This document shows positions 28,211 through 36,221 of a DNA stretch of 45,388 nt, piece after piece. Position 1 is the first letter of the stretch. The number at the start of each line of letters is the position of its first letter. Source of the DNA: Alphaproteobacteria bacterium (GTDB taxonomy: Bacteria; Pseudomonadota; Alphaproteobacteria; Sphingomonadales; Kordiimonadaceae); the NCBI GenBank assembly GCA_021774695.1, contig JAJFIU010000023.1, positions 1 to 45,388 on the forward strand, written 5' to 3'. A model generated the notes under the pieces. The model searched no databases and was not told where the DNA came from. It saw nothing but the letters and a program-made list of their open reading frames with translations. The translations under genes were made by a program, and so were the position numbers.

Positions 28211-28723
28211 ATGGCAACGAAAAAAAAAGCACCAGCGATACGTAAGAGGCGAAAACCGCAGCGGGAGATTTCCGCTTTCGGACCACTTTTATTCTTTGGA
28301 CTTGTGGCATTGGCCGTGTTTAACCACCACGCTGCCATGGTGGTCGGAGTGGGTCTTGTTCCCACGATTGTTCTGGGTTTTACCGGCCGAGGGCAACATA
28401 AGGGACAGCGGCTCCAGTGCGTTGGTTTTACTAACCTTGCCGGCGTATTACCTTTTGTGCCGTTGGTGGTCGCGCGAAACGATTCTCAGGTTGTGCTCGG
28501 CGATATTTTCAACATTGTTGCCATGTTCGGGTCTGCTGCGATTGGATATGCGCTTATATATGTGGGCCCAATGGTTGCTTCATTTATATTGCAAAGCCTT
28601 AATCAAGACCGTGCAAAGAAGATCACTCAGCAGCGACAATCGCTGGTGGATATGTGGGGGCATGAGGTCCTAGGCGATAAGGATGAAGCGCCGCCAAAGG
28701 GGCCGCTTCGTAGTTCGGTTTAA
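28211..28723 (+). CDS. Small polytopic membrane protein, partner of the pseudokinase gene
   Basis: A 170-residue protein with a very basic N-terminus (MATKKKAPAIRKRRKPQRE) and about four hydrophobic segments at residues 22-38, 41-58, 71-88 and 97-130. By the positive-inside rule both ends should be cytoplasmic. The soluble C-terminus (RAKKITQQRQSLVDMWGHEVLGD) is charged. I do not recognise a family. It begins 18 bases after the pseudokinase stop with GATAGACA before the ATG, a weak ribosome binding site, so it probably depends on translation of the upstream gene, and the pair likely works as one membrane unit. Confidence 0.65.
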   Translation: MATKKKAPAIRKRRKPQREISAFGPLLFFGLVALAVFNHHAAMVVGVGLVPTIVLGFTGRGQHKGQRLQCVGFTNLAGVLPFVPLVVARNDSQVVLGDIFNIVAMFGSAAIGYALIYVGPMVASFILQSLNQDRAKKITQQRQSLVDMWGHEVLGDKDEAPPKGPLRSSV

Positions 28724-28739
28724 CCAACAATCAGTGAAA

Positions 28740-28762
28740 GCGCATTTGAGACCTGAATGCGC
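28740..28762. repeat. Inverted repeat between convergent genes
   Basis: GCGCATT (28740-28746) pairs perfectly with AATGCGC (28756-28762) around a nine-base loop in the 41-base gap between the convergent membrane-protein gene and rpoH. It has no T-run on either strand, but its place suggests a shared transcription-ending hairpin. Confidence 0.4.
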
Positions 28763-28764
28763 AC

Positions 28765-29634
28765 TCAGTTGCTGGAAGCCAATCGCATGTGTTTTTGTAC
28801 TTTTTCAAAGGCTCTGACCTCAATTTGACGAATACGTTCGCGGCTGACCCCGTATTCTTGCGACAAGGCCTCAAGTGTTTTTGCCGGGTCTGCAAGGCGG
28901 CGTTCACTTAGAATATGTCGCTCACGCTCGTTTAGCTCTTGCATGGCATTTTCCAATAGCGTCAGACGAATTGTCCGTTCTTCCTTGTCTGCTGCAACCA
29001 CTTCCTGATTGGGTGTTTCATCCACCAACCAGTCTTGCCATTCACCTTCGGCATCGGCACGTAGCGGTGCATTCAACGAGTGGTCATGTGCCGTCATCCG
29101 GCGGTTCATGCTGATGACATCGGCTTCGGGCACTGCAAGTTTGTCGGCAATGGTGGTTACATGCTCTGGGTGAAGGTCACCTTCCTCGATTGCTTCAATC
29201 TGGCCTTTCAAGCGGCGTAAATTGAAGAATAATTTCTTTTGAGCTGCGGTAGTTCCAATTTTAACCAGACTCCAGCTGCGCAGAATATATTCCTGTATAG
29301 CTGCCCTGATCCACCACATGGCATAAGTGGCTAGGCGGAAGCCCCGCTCGGGGTCAAATCGCTTGACCGCCTGCATCATGCCAACATTGCCTTCAGAAAT
29401 CAGGTCTGCCACCGGTAGTCCGTATCCGCGGTAACCCATAGCGATTTTGGCAACAAGTCGCAGGTGACTGGTAACCATCTGATGAGCGGCTTCTTTGTCT
29501 TCATGCTCGGTCCATGCCTTGGCCAGCATATATTCCTGATTGGCCTCCAACATCGGGAATTTGCGAATGTTCTGCAAATACGAACTTAAGCTGCCCTCAG
29601 GTGTTAAAGCCGGAATATTTGTAATATTAGACAT
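28765..29634 (-). CDS. rpoH: RNA polymerase sigma factor RpoH (sigma-32)
   Basis: A 289-residue sigma-70-family heat-shock factor. Region 2 shows HLRLVAKIAMGYRGYGLPVADLISEGNVGMMQAVKRFDPERGFRLATYAMWWIRAAIQEYILRS-type sequence (about 62-120), followed at about residue 132 by the RpoH box QKKLFFNLRRLK, the mark that separates RpoH from other sigma factors. Region 4.2 at the end reads GVSRERIRQIEVRAFEKV. The start at 29634 has AGGGGA upstream. It follows rluD on the same strand, a common alphaproteobacterial pairing, after a 64-base gap containing the hairpin CTATCT/AGATAG (29659-29677). A heat-shock-type promoter precedes ftsH at 12482. Confidence 0.96.
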   Translation of the reverse strand: MSNITNIPALTPEGSLSSYLQNIRKFPMLEANQEYMLAKAWTEHEDKEAAHQMVTSHLRLVAKIAMGYRGYGLPVADLISEGNVGMMQAVKRFDPERGFRLATYAMWWIRAAIQEYILRSWSLVKIGTTAAQKKLFFNLRRLKGQIEAIEEGDLHPEHVTTIADKLAVPEADVISMNRRMTAHDHSLNAPLRADAEGEWQDWLVDETPNQEVVAADKEERTIRLTLLENAMQELNERERHILSERRLADPAKTLEALSQEYGVSRERIRQIEVRAFEKVQKHMRLASSN

Positions 29635-29658
29635 GAAGAATCCCCTCGCCCCAGTTGT

Positions 29659-29677
29659 CTATCTAAGTAACAGATAG
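29659..29677 (-). promoter_or_regulatory. Hairpin in the rpoH leader
   Basis: CTATCT (29659-29664) pairs with AGATAG (29672-29677) over a seven-base loop, between the rluD stop and the rpoH start. It has no T-run. It could be a processing site or part of a structured rpoH leader; rpoH translation is controlled by mRNA structure in several bacteria, but this stem does not cover the ribosome binding site. Confidence 0.3.
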
Positions 29678-29698
29678 CCTTAGTATCAGTGTATGCTT

Positions 29699-30706
29699 CT
29701 ATTCCGCCACTTTATAGGGTTCTAAATCTTCAAGAAGCTGTAAGAAATCATATGGCAATTCACATTCAAATTTAAAGGGTTGACCTGTAATTGGGTGATC
29801 AAATCCTAGTGATTTAGCGTGAAGTGCCTGCCGTTTGAATTTCGCAAGGCCAGATCTAGCTTGTCCCTTTAGATACATAGGTAGCGCTGAGCGCGCGTAT
29901 AGCGGGTCGCCGATCAAGGGGTTGCCAGCGTTCATCATATGCACTCGCACCTGATGAGTGCGACCAGTTTCCAGCTGGCATTCGATATAGGTGGCGACCG
30001 CGTGGCCGTTTTGTTGGTAGCTAGTCATGGACCGATAGTGTGTTACCGCGTGCTTGCCGCCGGTTGGCACTACCGCCATTTTTTTCCGGTCGCGTGGATT
30101 GCGCCCAATGTTGCCCTCAATGCGCCCGCTGAGTGGGTTTGGGTGCCCCTTGCACACCGCGTGGTAACGCCGTTCAGCCGTGTGAGCAGCAAATTGTTCA
30201 GCCAGCCCGGTGTGGGCTTTGTCATGCTTGGCAACCACCAGCAACCCGCTCGTATCTTTGTCTATTCGGTGCACGATACCGGGGCGTTTTACGCCGCCAA
30301 TCCCGCTCAGGCTGCTGCCGCAATGATGCAATAGGGCGTTCACCAGTGTACCGTCTGGACTACCGGATGCTGGATGGACGACCAGCCCGGCAGGTTTGTC
30401 GATAACGATAAGATGGTCGTCTTCAAAGGTAACCGAGAGTGGAATATTCTCAGCTGCTGGCTCCGCATCTATTGCTTCAGGAACCGCAAGCCTATATTGC
30501 TCTCCGGGTTTGACGTTGGATGAGGCGCTGACTATGGTACGCTCCGCACCGGGAGCCGTGTTGGGCGACAAAAGGGTAACACACCCTTCTTTGATTAACG
30601 CTTGGATGCGTGACCGGGACATATCTGTTAGATGGCCGGATAGAACTTTATCCAGTCGGCTGCCCGCAGCTTCATCAGGTATCACTATGTCGATTGAATT
30701 TAACAT
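29699..30706 (-). CDS. rluD: Large-subunit rRNA pseudouridine synthase, RluD/RluA family
   Basis: A 335-residue enzyme. The N-terminal S4-like RNA-binding part reads GSRLDKVLSGHLTDMSRSRIQALIKEG; the catalytic domain has the GLVVHPASG motif and HRIDKDTSGLLVVAKHD, whose aspartate is the pseudouridylation nucleophile; HQVRVHM and AGNPLIGDPLYAR follow. RluD-type enzymes modify helix 69 of 23S rRNA. I choose ATG 30706 (MLNSIDIVIPDEAAG); an in-frame ATG at 30745 would add 13 residues and overlap the divergent gene. With the 30706 start, only nine bases separate the two start codons. Confidence 0.92.
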   Translation of the reverse strand: MLNSIDIVIPDEAAGSRLDKVLSGHLTDMSRSRIQALIKEGCVTLLSPNTAPGAERTIVSASSNVKPGEQYRLAVPEAIDAEPAAENIPLSVTFEDDHLIVIDKPAGLVVHPASGSPDGTLVNALLHHCGSSLSGIGGVKRPGIVHRIDKDTSGLLVVAKHDKAHTGLAEQFAAHTAERRYHAVCKGHPNPLSGRIEGNIGRNPRDRKKMAVVPTGGKHAVTHYRSMTSYQQNGHAVATYIECQLETGRTHQVRVHMMNAGNPLIGDPLYARSALPMYLKGQARSGLAKFKRQALHAKSLGFDHPITGQPFKFECELPYDFLQLLEDLEPYKVAE

Positions 30707-30715
30707 GAGGGTGTT

Positions 30716-31120
30716 ATGAACGGAACAGATGAAAATGTCACGCATCAGGACGATGAATTAATTGTTTCTACACCCATGTGGCTTAAAGCGCTGGTTGCGA
30801 TATTGAGCATTGCGATTGTTGGCATGCTGGGCCTGATTTTATACAAGATTATAAGCGGTGTTGGCGAAACGCCAGATGCACCAGAGCAACCGGAACAAAC
30901 GGAACAGCCGCCGCAGTTGACTACGGCCCCGTTTGCCACCGTTGCAACGGGTGAATTTAACATTGTTCGACCCCAAAATATGGATCTGATAGCGGTAATC
31001 CCTGCCGGAACTGTTGTTTATTTACATTTTCGATCCAACGATAACGCAGAGCAAATTATTATCTTTAATCGGCAAACCGGCGATCAATCAATATTGCGGA
31101 TAGTGACTTCTGAAGAGTAG
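30716..31120 (+). CDS. DUF6476-like single-pass membrane protein
   Basis: A 134-residue protein: a short acidic N-terminus, one membrane helix at about residues 22-47 (MWLKALVAILSIAIVGMLGL and following), a Pro/Glu/Gln linker, then a small periplasmic domain with GEFNIVRPQNMDLIAVIPAG and a final IIIFNRQTGDQSILRI strand pair. Short one-helix proteins divergent from rluD are common in alphaproteobacteria and are filed as DUF6476; function unknown. GAGGGTG lies just before the ATG and overlaps the start codon of rluD on the other strand. Confidence 0.7.
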   Translation: MNGTDENVTHQDDELIVSTPMWLKALVAILSIAIVGMLGLILYKIISGVGETPDAPEQPEQTEQPPQLTTAPFATVATGEFNIVRPQNMDLIAVIPAGTVVYLHFRSNDNAEQIIIFNRQTGDQSILRIVTSEE

Positions 31121-31165
31121 ACTGGCTTTTTGCCAATATCTTAATCAAACCCATTAACAAGCTGT

Positions 31166-31193
31166 TTGCAATCCATCGCTGTCGCGGTATATC
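31166..31193 (+). promoter_or_regulatory. Possible sigma-70 promoter of the acyl-CoA synthetase gene
   Basis: TTGCAA (31166-31171) and TATATC (31188-31193) are separated by 16 bases, each matching four of six consensus positions. This would start transcription about 30 bases before the GTG at 31232. It is a weak pattern match only. Confidence 0.3.
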
Positions 31194-31231
31194 AGGGTAG
31201 GAATAACTGTTTACTGGTGGGGAGATATATA

Positions 31232-32860
31232 GTGCTAGGACAGATGCAAGATTGGCCACTGTTAGTATCCAAATTTTTGACACACGCTGAAATAAACCAT
31301 CCCAAACGTGAAATATTTTCCATGCTGCCTGAAGGCGGTGAATTCAGTTATGACAACGAGCGGATGGCGCGGCGCGCACGCCAATGTGCTCAGGCACTGG
31401 CACGGCACGGCATCAATAACGGTGACCGGGTGGGCACGCTTGCATGGAACAGCCACCGGCATGTTGAAATTTGGTTTGCCGCTTCTGGCATGGGTGCAGT
31501 GACCCACACCATTAACCCGAGACTGTTCCCCGAACAGCTGGTTTACATTATTAACCACGCAGAAGACCGGGTATTGTGCTTAGACATAACCTTTGTGCCG
31601 TTAATCGAAAAAATTGCTGATCAGCTGACTACTGTTGAAAAATACGTCATTATGGTTGGCGCAGATCATATGCCTGACACCACTTTGCCTAATGCGGTAC
31701 CTTACGAAGAGTTTATCGGCGCGGAAGACGGCAATTTCCAGTGGCCAACACTGGATGAAAATTCCGCCTGTGGCTTGTGCTACACATCCGGCACCACTGG
31801 CCACCCCAAAGGGGTGCTTTATTCTCACCGTTCCAATTTCCTGCACACGCTAGTGGCGCTGGCTGGTGATACCCTTGGCATTACGGCAAAGTCGGTCATA
31901 TTGCCGGTTGTGCCGATGTTCCATGCCAATGCTTGGGGCATTCCCTACGCTGCAGCTGGTTCAGGTGCCAAACTGGTTCTGAACGGCCCGCACCATGAAC
32001 CTGATGTATTGCACCGCCTTATGATGGAGCACGGCATCACGGTAACTGCTGCTGTGCCGACAGTTTGGCTGGGCATGCTCAAATATCTGGAAGCCACCGG
32101 CAAAGACACAGGCAAGTTGGAAATTGTTACCATTGGTGGCTCAGCGGTTCCGCGGTCAATGATTGAGGCGTTCCAGGAAAAATACGGTGTCCGGGTTAAC
32201 CATGCCTGGGGTATGACTGAAACAAGCCCGCTGGGCAGCCTTGGTAGTGAAAATTCTGCGATTGTGGACTTGAGCGCTGAGGAAAAGCTGGACATTCAGT
32301 GCAAGCAGGGCCGGTCGGTCTTCGGCGTCGAGATGTCTATACAGGATGATGACGGCAAAATGCTGCCGCGCGACGGTGAAACATCAGGCAGGTTAATGGT
32401 TCGCGGCCCCTGGGTGGTCGATAATTACTTTCGAAATGACGGGGGTAAGGTTTTGGAAGAGGACAATTGGTTCGACACCGGCGATGTGGCCTGTATTGAC
32501 CAGTACGGCTATATGCAAATCACCGACCGTGCCAAGGATGTAATCAAGTCTGGCGGCGAGTGGATCAGCTCTATTGATCTGGAAAATGCAGCCGTATCGC
32601 ACCCTGCGGTGTTTGAAGCAGCTGTTATTGGCCTGCCGCACCCCAAATGGGACGAAAGACCGCTTCTGCTGGTAATTTTGGAAGAAGGCAAGTCAGTATC
32701 TTTTGAGGAAATGCACAGCTTCCTGAGCGATAAAGTCGCAAAATGGTGGCTGCCCAATGATATGGTGGTGGTGGAGGAAATTCCGCATACTGCAACCGGT
32801 AAAATTTCCAAGAAAGATCTGCGTGACAAGTTTAAGGACTATAGTTTCCCGGACGCTTGA
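31232..32860 (+). CDS. Fatty acyl-CoA synthetase (AMP-forming)
   Basis: A 542-residue member of the ANL adenylating family, near the medium/long-chain fatty-acid-CoA ligases. The start is GTG 31232 behind GGGGAGA, giving the conserved N-terminus [15 protein letters not shown]; an ATG 12 bases later is the alternative. The phosphate loop is [12 protein letters not shown], the adenylate-binding motif [10 protein letters not shown], then [26 protein letters not shown] and the C-terminal catalytic lysine in [15 protein letters not shown]. It activates a carboxylic acid with ATP and CoA. A crotonase and an SDR nearby suggest lipid use, but the genes are not in one operon. A strong terminator follows. 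Confidence 0.9.
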   Translation: MLGQMQDWPLLVSKFLTHAEINHPKREIFSMLPEGGEFSYDNERMARRARQCAQALARHGINNGDRVGTLAWNSHRHVEIWFAASGMGAVTHTINPRLFPEQLVYIINHAEDRVLCLDITFVPLIEKIADQLTTVEKYVIMVGADHMPDTTLPNAVPYEEFIGAEDGNFQWPTLDENSACGLCYTSGTTGHPKGVLYSHRSNFLHTLVALAGDTLGITAKSVILPVVPMFHANAWGIPYAAAGSGAKLVLNGPHHEPDVLHRLMMEHGITVTAAVPTVWLGMLKYLEATGKDTGKLEIVTIGGSAVPRSMIEAFQEKYGVRVNHAWGMTETSPLGSLGSENSAIVDLSAEEKLDIQCKQGRSVFGVEMSIQDDDGKMLPRDGETSGRLMVRGPWVVDNYFRNDGGKVLEEDNWFDTGDVACIDQYGYMQITDRAKDVIKSGGEWISSIDLENAAVSHPAVFEAAVIGLPHPKWDERPLLLVILEEGKSVSFEEMHSFLSDKVAKWWLPNDMVVVEEIPHTATGKISKKDLRDKFKDYSFPDA

Positions 32861-32883
32861 TCTAGCTAGTGTAGGATTTGCAG

Positions 32884-32912
32884 AAACCTGGCTTCGGCCG
32901 GGTTTTTTGTTA
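32884..32912 (+). terminator. Intrinsic terminator after the acyl-CoA synthetase gene
   Basis: AACCTGGC (32885-32892) pairs with GCCGGGTT (32897-32904) over a TTCG tetraloop, with one G.T pair, and is followed by TTTTGTT. UUCG-type loops are unusually stable, and this has the full intrinsic-terminator form. It separates the forward synthetase gene from the reverse DUF2842 gene. Confidence 0.85.
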
Positions 32913-32951
32913 CTTAGTCATTCAATTCCTGGTCATTCATTGCTTAGACTT

Positions 32952-33164
32952 TCATTGCTTGCCCATCCAGTGCAGCAATTTTTTGGCTGGGTAAATCCAT
33001 ATAAGTCCTGCAATCAGATAGTAAGTCATCTGGAAAGCCAGATGCCAATCGCCGATCAAATTGCCTACACCTGCAGCTAAAAAAGCATAGAGCGTTAAAC
33101 CGATGATCATTGCAGCCATGCCAATGAAACTGCGCGAAGATGGAGTTTGATGTTGATTACTCAT
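32952..33164 (-). CDS. DUF2842 family membrane protein
   Basis: A 70-residue protein with two membrane helices (about residues 12-34 and 44-62) and the typical ending YYLIAGLIWIYPAKKLLHWMGKQ of DUF2842 (PF11003), a family restricted to alphaproteobacteria and of unknown role. Its start overlaps the stop of the NUDIX gene by four bases (ATGA), so the two are translated in tandem. Confidence 0.85.
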   Translation of the reverse strand: MSNQHQTPSSRSFIGMAAMIIGLTLYAFLAAGVGNLIGDWHLAFQMTYYLIAGLIWIYPAKKLLHWMGKQ

Positions 33165-33628
33165 GCTTTGACGGCTGCTTTCTTTGTTTTATCTTGAGAG
33201 GCCATGTCTTTGGCCGCACGTATAATGCGTTTGGTTTCATCCCACAAGGGCAGGGCCAGTGCATCATCAAACGAGAGTAAACAGGCGTCATCTGCATCCG
33301 ACCCTGCAGCTAGCGTGCCAGCACGGTAGTAAGCCAGATAATCAATCAATACATAATGAAAGATAACAGAACCCGTTTTGTCATGCTCGATAAAATCAAC
33401 CACATCGATAACACCGGCAAGCTCGACCTCAAGGCCGGTTTCTTCTCTAATTTCTCGCAGTACAGCGTCTTTGGTCGTCTCGGCCAATCCAACGCCTCCG
33501 CCGGGCAAGCTCCATTCGCCCATGCGCGGTGCTTTGCCGCGTTTTATCAGCACGATTTGGCCGTCTTTAACAACAACTGCTCCAACGCCGACAACAGGTC
33601 GTTCGGGGAATTCACGCTTGGTTTCCAT
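33161..33628 (-). CDS. NUDIX hydrolase
   Basis: A 155-residue protein with a perfect Nudix box, GX5EX7REUXEEXGU, at residues 44-66 (starts GGVGLAETT, contains REIREETGL). The preceding VVVKDGQIVLIKRGKAPRMGEWSLPGG segment is typical of ADP-ribose pyrophosphatase-like and related sanitising enzymes, which cleave nucleoside diphosphates linked to another group. The exact substrate cannot be told. It is coupled to the DUF2842 gene and divergent from the SRAP gene, with 78 bases between. Confidence 0.9.
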   Translation of the reverse strand: METKREFPERPVVGVGAVVVKDGQIVLIKRGKAPRMGEWSLPGGGVGLAETTKDAVLREIREETGLEVELAGVIDVVDFIEHDKTGSVIFHYVLIDYLAYYRAGTLAAGSDADDACLLSFDDALALPLWDETKRIIRAAKDMASQDKTKKAAVKA

Positions 33629-33706
33629 AGTCTTGTCTCGCCGGGGTTAATGTGAAACAACCAACCTGTTGATAGTGATCTGAATAAATAGGTGAAGCAA
33701 GCCAAG

Positions 33707-34399
33707 ATGTGCGGACGGTACACCCTGACATCCCCTAACGACGAACTGGAACGATTGTTCCAATTGCCGAACGGTGCGCCCATCCCGGCGCGGTATAATA
33801 TCGCGCCGCGCCAGCCTGTTCTTGTTGTAAGAGTTGGCGAGCAAGGTGTGCGCGAGCTGGTTGCGGTTGAGTGGGGCTTGGTACCTGAGTGGAAGAAGGA
33901 AATCGGCGATAAACCGCTGATAAATGCCCGCGTGGAGACGATTGAAGCCAAACCTTCCTTCCGGTCCAGTATCAAGCGAAAACGCTGCTTGGTGCCCTTT
34001 TCCGGCTGGTACGAATGGAAAAGCGAAAACGGGAAAAAACAACCCTATTTGATTGAACCGTCAGACGGCAAGCCGAGTGCCTTCGCAGGAATATGGTCAA
34101 CTTGGCACGGGCCGGGTGGTGACTTTTGGCTGGAAACAATGGCTATCGTTACCAGTGCCACTCTTGGCTCAATGAGGCGACTGCATCATCGCCGACCATT
34201 GGTAGTGTCGCCCGGTCAATATGACGCTTGGCTCCAGCCGCAAGACCCGCTACCGCGCGGCTTTTTGAATAGCTTCGGTTGGGTGGCGGAGACAGCGTTT
34301 CACTGGCGCACCGTCAGTACCCGCGTTAATAATGTACGCATCGACGACGAAACTTGCCTTCTGCCGGCTGAAGTTGACCCGCAACACTCGCTATTTTGA
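33707..34399 (+). CDS. yedK: SRAP-domain protein (YedK/HMCES), abasic-site DNA-protein crosslinker
   Basis: A 230-residue protein. The start must be ATG 33707 because removal of Met exposes Cys2 (MCGRYTL), which links covalently to abasic sites in single-stranded DNA; an upstream GTG at 33692 would bury it. Other active-site residues are present: N73 in INARVET, E103 in GWYEW, and H160 in the LHHRRP motif, where the usual HxRMP has Arg instead of Met. YedK shields abasic sites at forks and supports error-free tolerance. It stands alone between NUDIX and a crotonase gene, with a poor ribosome binding site. Confidence 0.92.
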   Translation: MCGRYTLTSPNDELERLFQLPNGAPIPARYNIAPRQPVLVVRVGEQGVRELVAVEWGLVPEWKKEIGDKPLINARVETIEAKPSFRSSIKRKRCLVPFSGWYEWKSENGKKQPYLIEPSDGKPSAFAGIWSTWHGPGGDFWLETMAIVTSATLGSMRRLHHRRPLVVSPGQYDAWLQPQDPLPRGFLNSFGWVAETAFHWRTVSTRVNNVRIDDETCLLPAEVDPQHSLF

Positions 34400-34435
34400 A
34401 CCCAATACTCACTTTTTAAACAGGAAACCCAGCGT

Positions 34436-35251
34436 ATGAGCGATATTTTTGATCAAAGCGCGGCCGTTTTCGCGCGGATTGATGGACCGTTCGGCCGCAT
34501 TGTGCTTAATCGCCCAGACAAAAAGAACGCTATGTCACAGGCCATGTGGCACCGGGTTGCAAGCGCGGTGCAAGCGTTGGACGCCGCGGCCGATGTGCGA
34601 GTGATCATTCTATGTTCCTCCACGCTGGGCTCGTTCTCCGCTGGCGCTGACATATCAGAGCTGGAGACGATTGCGAGCGACCCTGAGCGCCGGGAGGCTA
34701 ACCGACGCGCGATACGAGACGCTCAGCGAGGCCTCGCGCGGGCAAAGAAGCCAACCATCGCGCAAATTTCCGGCCCTTGTGTTGGCGGTGGCTGCGGCCT
34801 GGCCATCCACTGTGATTTTCGGTTTGCTGACGGGGATGCCCGGTTTGGCATAACACCGGCAAAAATCGGAATTATTTACCCGCTGAATGACACCAAACAA
34901 TTGATGGATCTTGTGGGAGTATCAAACGCCAAATCCATGTTGTTCACAGGTCGGCTCATCGATGCGCTTGAGGCCAAAAGTATCGGTTTGATTGATAGGT
35001 TGGTATCAGCGGACCAGTTGGTGGCGGAAGTGGAAGTTTTCGCGCGTGAGCTGTCGGCTGTTTCGCAATATTCTCTCAACGGCATTAAACAGACCATGCA
35101 GCGTATATTAGACGGTCAGGTAGATGATGACCCGGCATCGGAAAATATGTTTGTAACAGCACACGAAAGCGTGGATGCAAAAGAAGGTGTTAAGGCGTTT
35201 CTGGAAAAAAGACAGGCAAAATTCACCTGGTCACAAGGTGACAGCGACTAA
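34436..35251 (+). CDS. Enoyl-CoA hydratase/isomerase family (crotonase) protein
   Basis: A 271-residue crotonase-fold protein. The two backbone oxyanion segments, SFSAGADISEL and ISGPCVGGGCGLAI, are intact, so it should bind an acyl-CoA and stabilise its enolate. The segment that carries the second catalytic glutamate in true hydratases (PEx-LG) reads FGITPAKIGIIYPLN, lacking that acid, so plain hydratase activity is doubtful; isomerase, decarboxylase or hydrolase activity is equally possible. It lies 36 bases after the SRAP gene on the same strand, with CAGGAAACC before the ATG. Confidence 0.82.
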   Translation: MSDIFDQSAAVFARIDGPFGRIVLNRPDKKNAMSQAMWHRVASAVQALDAAADVRVIILCSSTLGSFSAGADISELETIASDPERREANRRAIRDAQRGLARAKKPTIAQISGPCVGGGCGLAIHCDFRFADGDARFGITPAKIGIIYPLNDTKQLMDLVGVSNAKSMLFTGRLIDALEAKSIGLIDRLVSADQLVAEVEVFARELSAVSQYSLNGIKQTMQRILDGQVDDDPASENMFVTAHESVDAKEGVKAFLEKRQAKFTWSQGDSD

Positions 35252-35271
35252 CAAGCATCGTTAACCCGATG

Positions 35272-36087
35272 TTAGCGCTGCTCGTTGAAGTGCGCCAGTG
35301 CAGCTATATGCAGGGCACTGACCATGAAACCCAGGGCCCCGTTCAATGCCATGGTTACCAACTGCAAGCTTGATCCCGCAGTGCCGAACAGGCCACTCAC
35401 GATGAAACTCGCAATAATTGATGCCATGAAAAATACTGCAAGGCACGCGGACAGGGGTATTACAGCTGGTTTGAATTTGCGCCAGGTATCTAAAAAGCCG
35501 ATCGGTTTGTCCTGCGCTTCAAAGAAAACAGCATAGTTGGCGACGGCGTTGAGGATAATGGAAACCCAGATCAAACCAAGCCCGCCAGCGAACACCAGTG
35601 GCATTGCGAGAAACCCGATCAATGACCCTAATGTTATTACAATGGTTCCTCCGCCTACAAAGGCTAAGCCTGTTAACAAAGTTGCAGTGATGAAATGCCC
35701 AAATGATCTGGCAAAGCGTGTTGCATGCGCGCTGGTGTTGCCTTGTCCCGGAGTTAGGCCTCCCGGCGCAATGGCTCTTGCCCACGGTACCAGCAGCAAG
35801 GCACTGAGTGCTGTTCCCGCCAAATAAACCGCGACCAACGTTGGCAAACCGGCCTTCAATATTTCCAGCTCAGGTGAAAAATCCATGGGCTGGCCGTTTG
35901 CGCCTCGATCGGCGGTTGCGTTGGTGGCCGCTGTCAGCGCTTCGAGAATGGCAAAAGAAGGTTCGTTTAAAATACTTGAAACGGCACCGTATAATACGGC
36001 TAGCATTGCCGCCAAATGCCATCGCTGCAAACCGCGTTTGACGGCAGCGGTTAATAGCTCAGGTATATTAATGGGTGCTGGTTTCAT
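35272..36087 (-). CDS. Polytopic membrane protein of unknown function (DUF2189-like)
   Basis: A 271-residue integral membrane protein starting at ATG 36087 with TAGGAC upstream; the longer in-frame reading back to 36285 overlaps the divergent SDR gene and is rejected. About six hydrophobic helices can be seen (around 25-45, 80-105, 125-150, 155-180, 205-230, 240-262). The segment GLQRWHLAAMLAVLYG near the start and the double-barrelled helix layout resemble DUF2189-type membrane proteins, but this is a loose match. It is convergent with the crotonase gene and divergent from the SDR gene. Confidence 0.6.
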   Translation of the reverse strand: MKPAPINIPELLTAAVKRGLQRWHLAAMLAVLYGAVSSILNEPSFAILEALTAATNATADRGANGQPMDFSPELEILKAGLPTLVAVYLAGTALSALLLVPWARAIAPGGLTPGQGNTSAHATRFARSFGHFITATLLTGLAFVGGGTIVITLGSLIGFLAMPLVFAGGLGLIWVSIILNAVANYAVFFEAQDKPIGFLDTWRKFKPAVIPLSACLAVFFMASIIASFIVSGLFGTAGSSLQLVTMALNGALGFMVSALHIAALAHFNEQR

Positions 36088-36221
36088 AAAAGTCCTACAT
36101 GCTTGTCTTGATATCCAAGTGCCAGAAGTTGAAACCCCTGACGTTTGTGCTAGGTCTGTAGCATAGCTTTTGTGTAAATGCTTGTATGTGTTTTTACATA
36201 TTTTCAAAGAGGAGACACCAC

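Noticed and set aside
29699..29740. CTTG and CCTATAAAG near the rluD 3' end as a heat-shock promoter for rpoH
   Set aside because: The spacing is only 12 bases instead of 17, so the match to the sigma-32 pattern fails.
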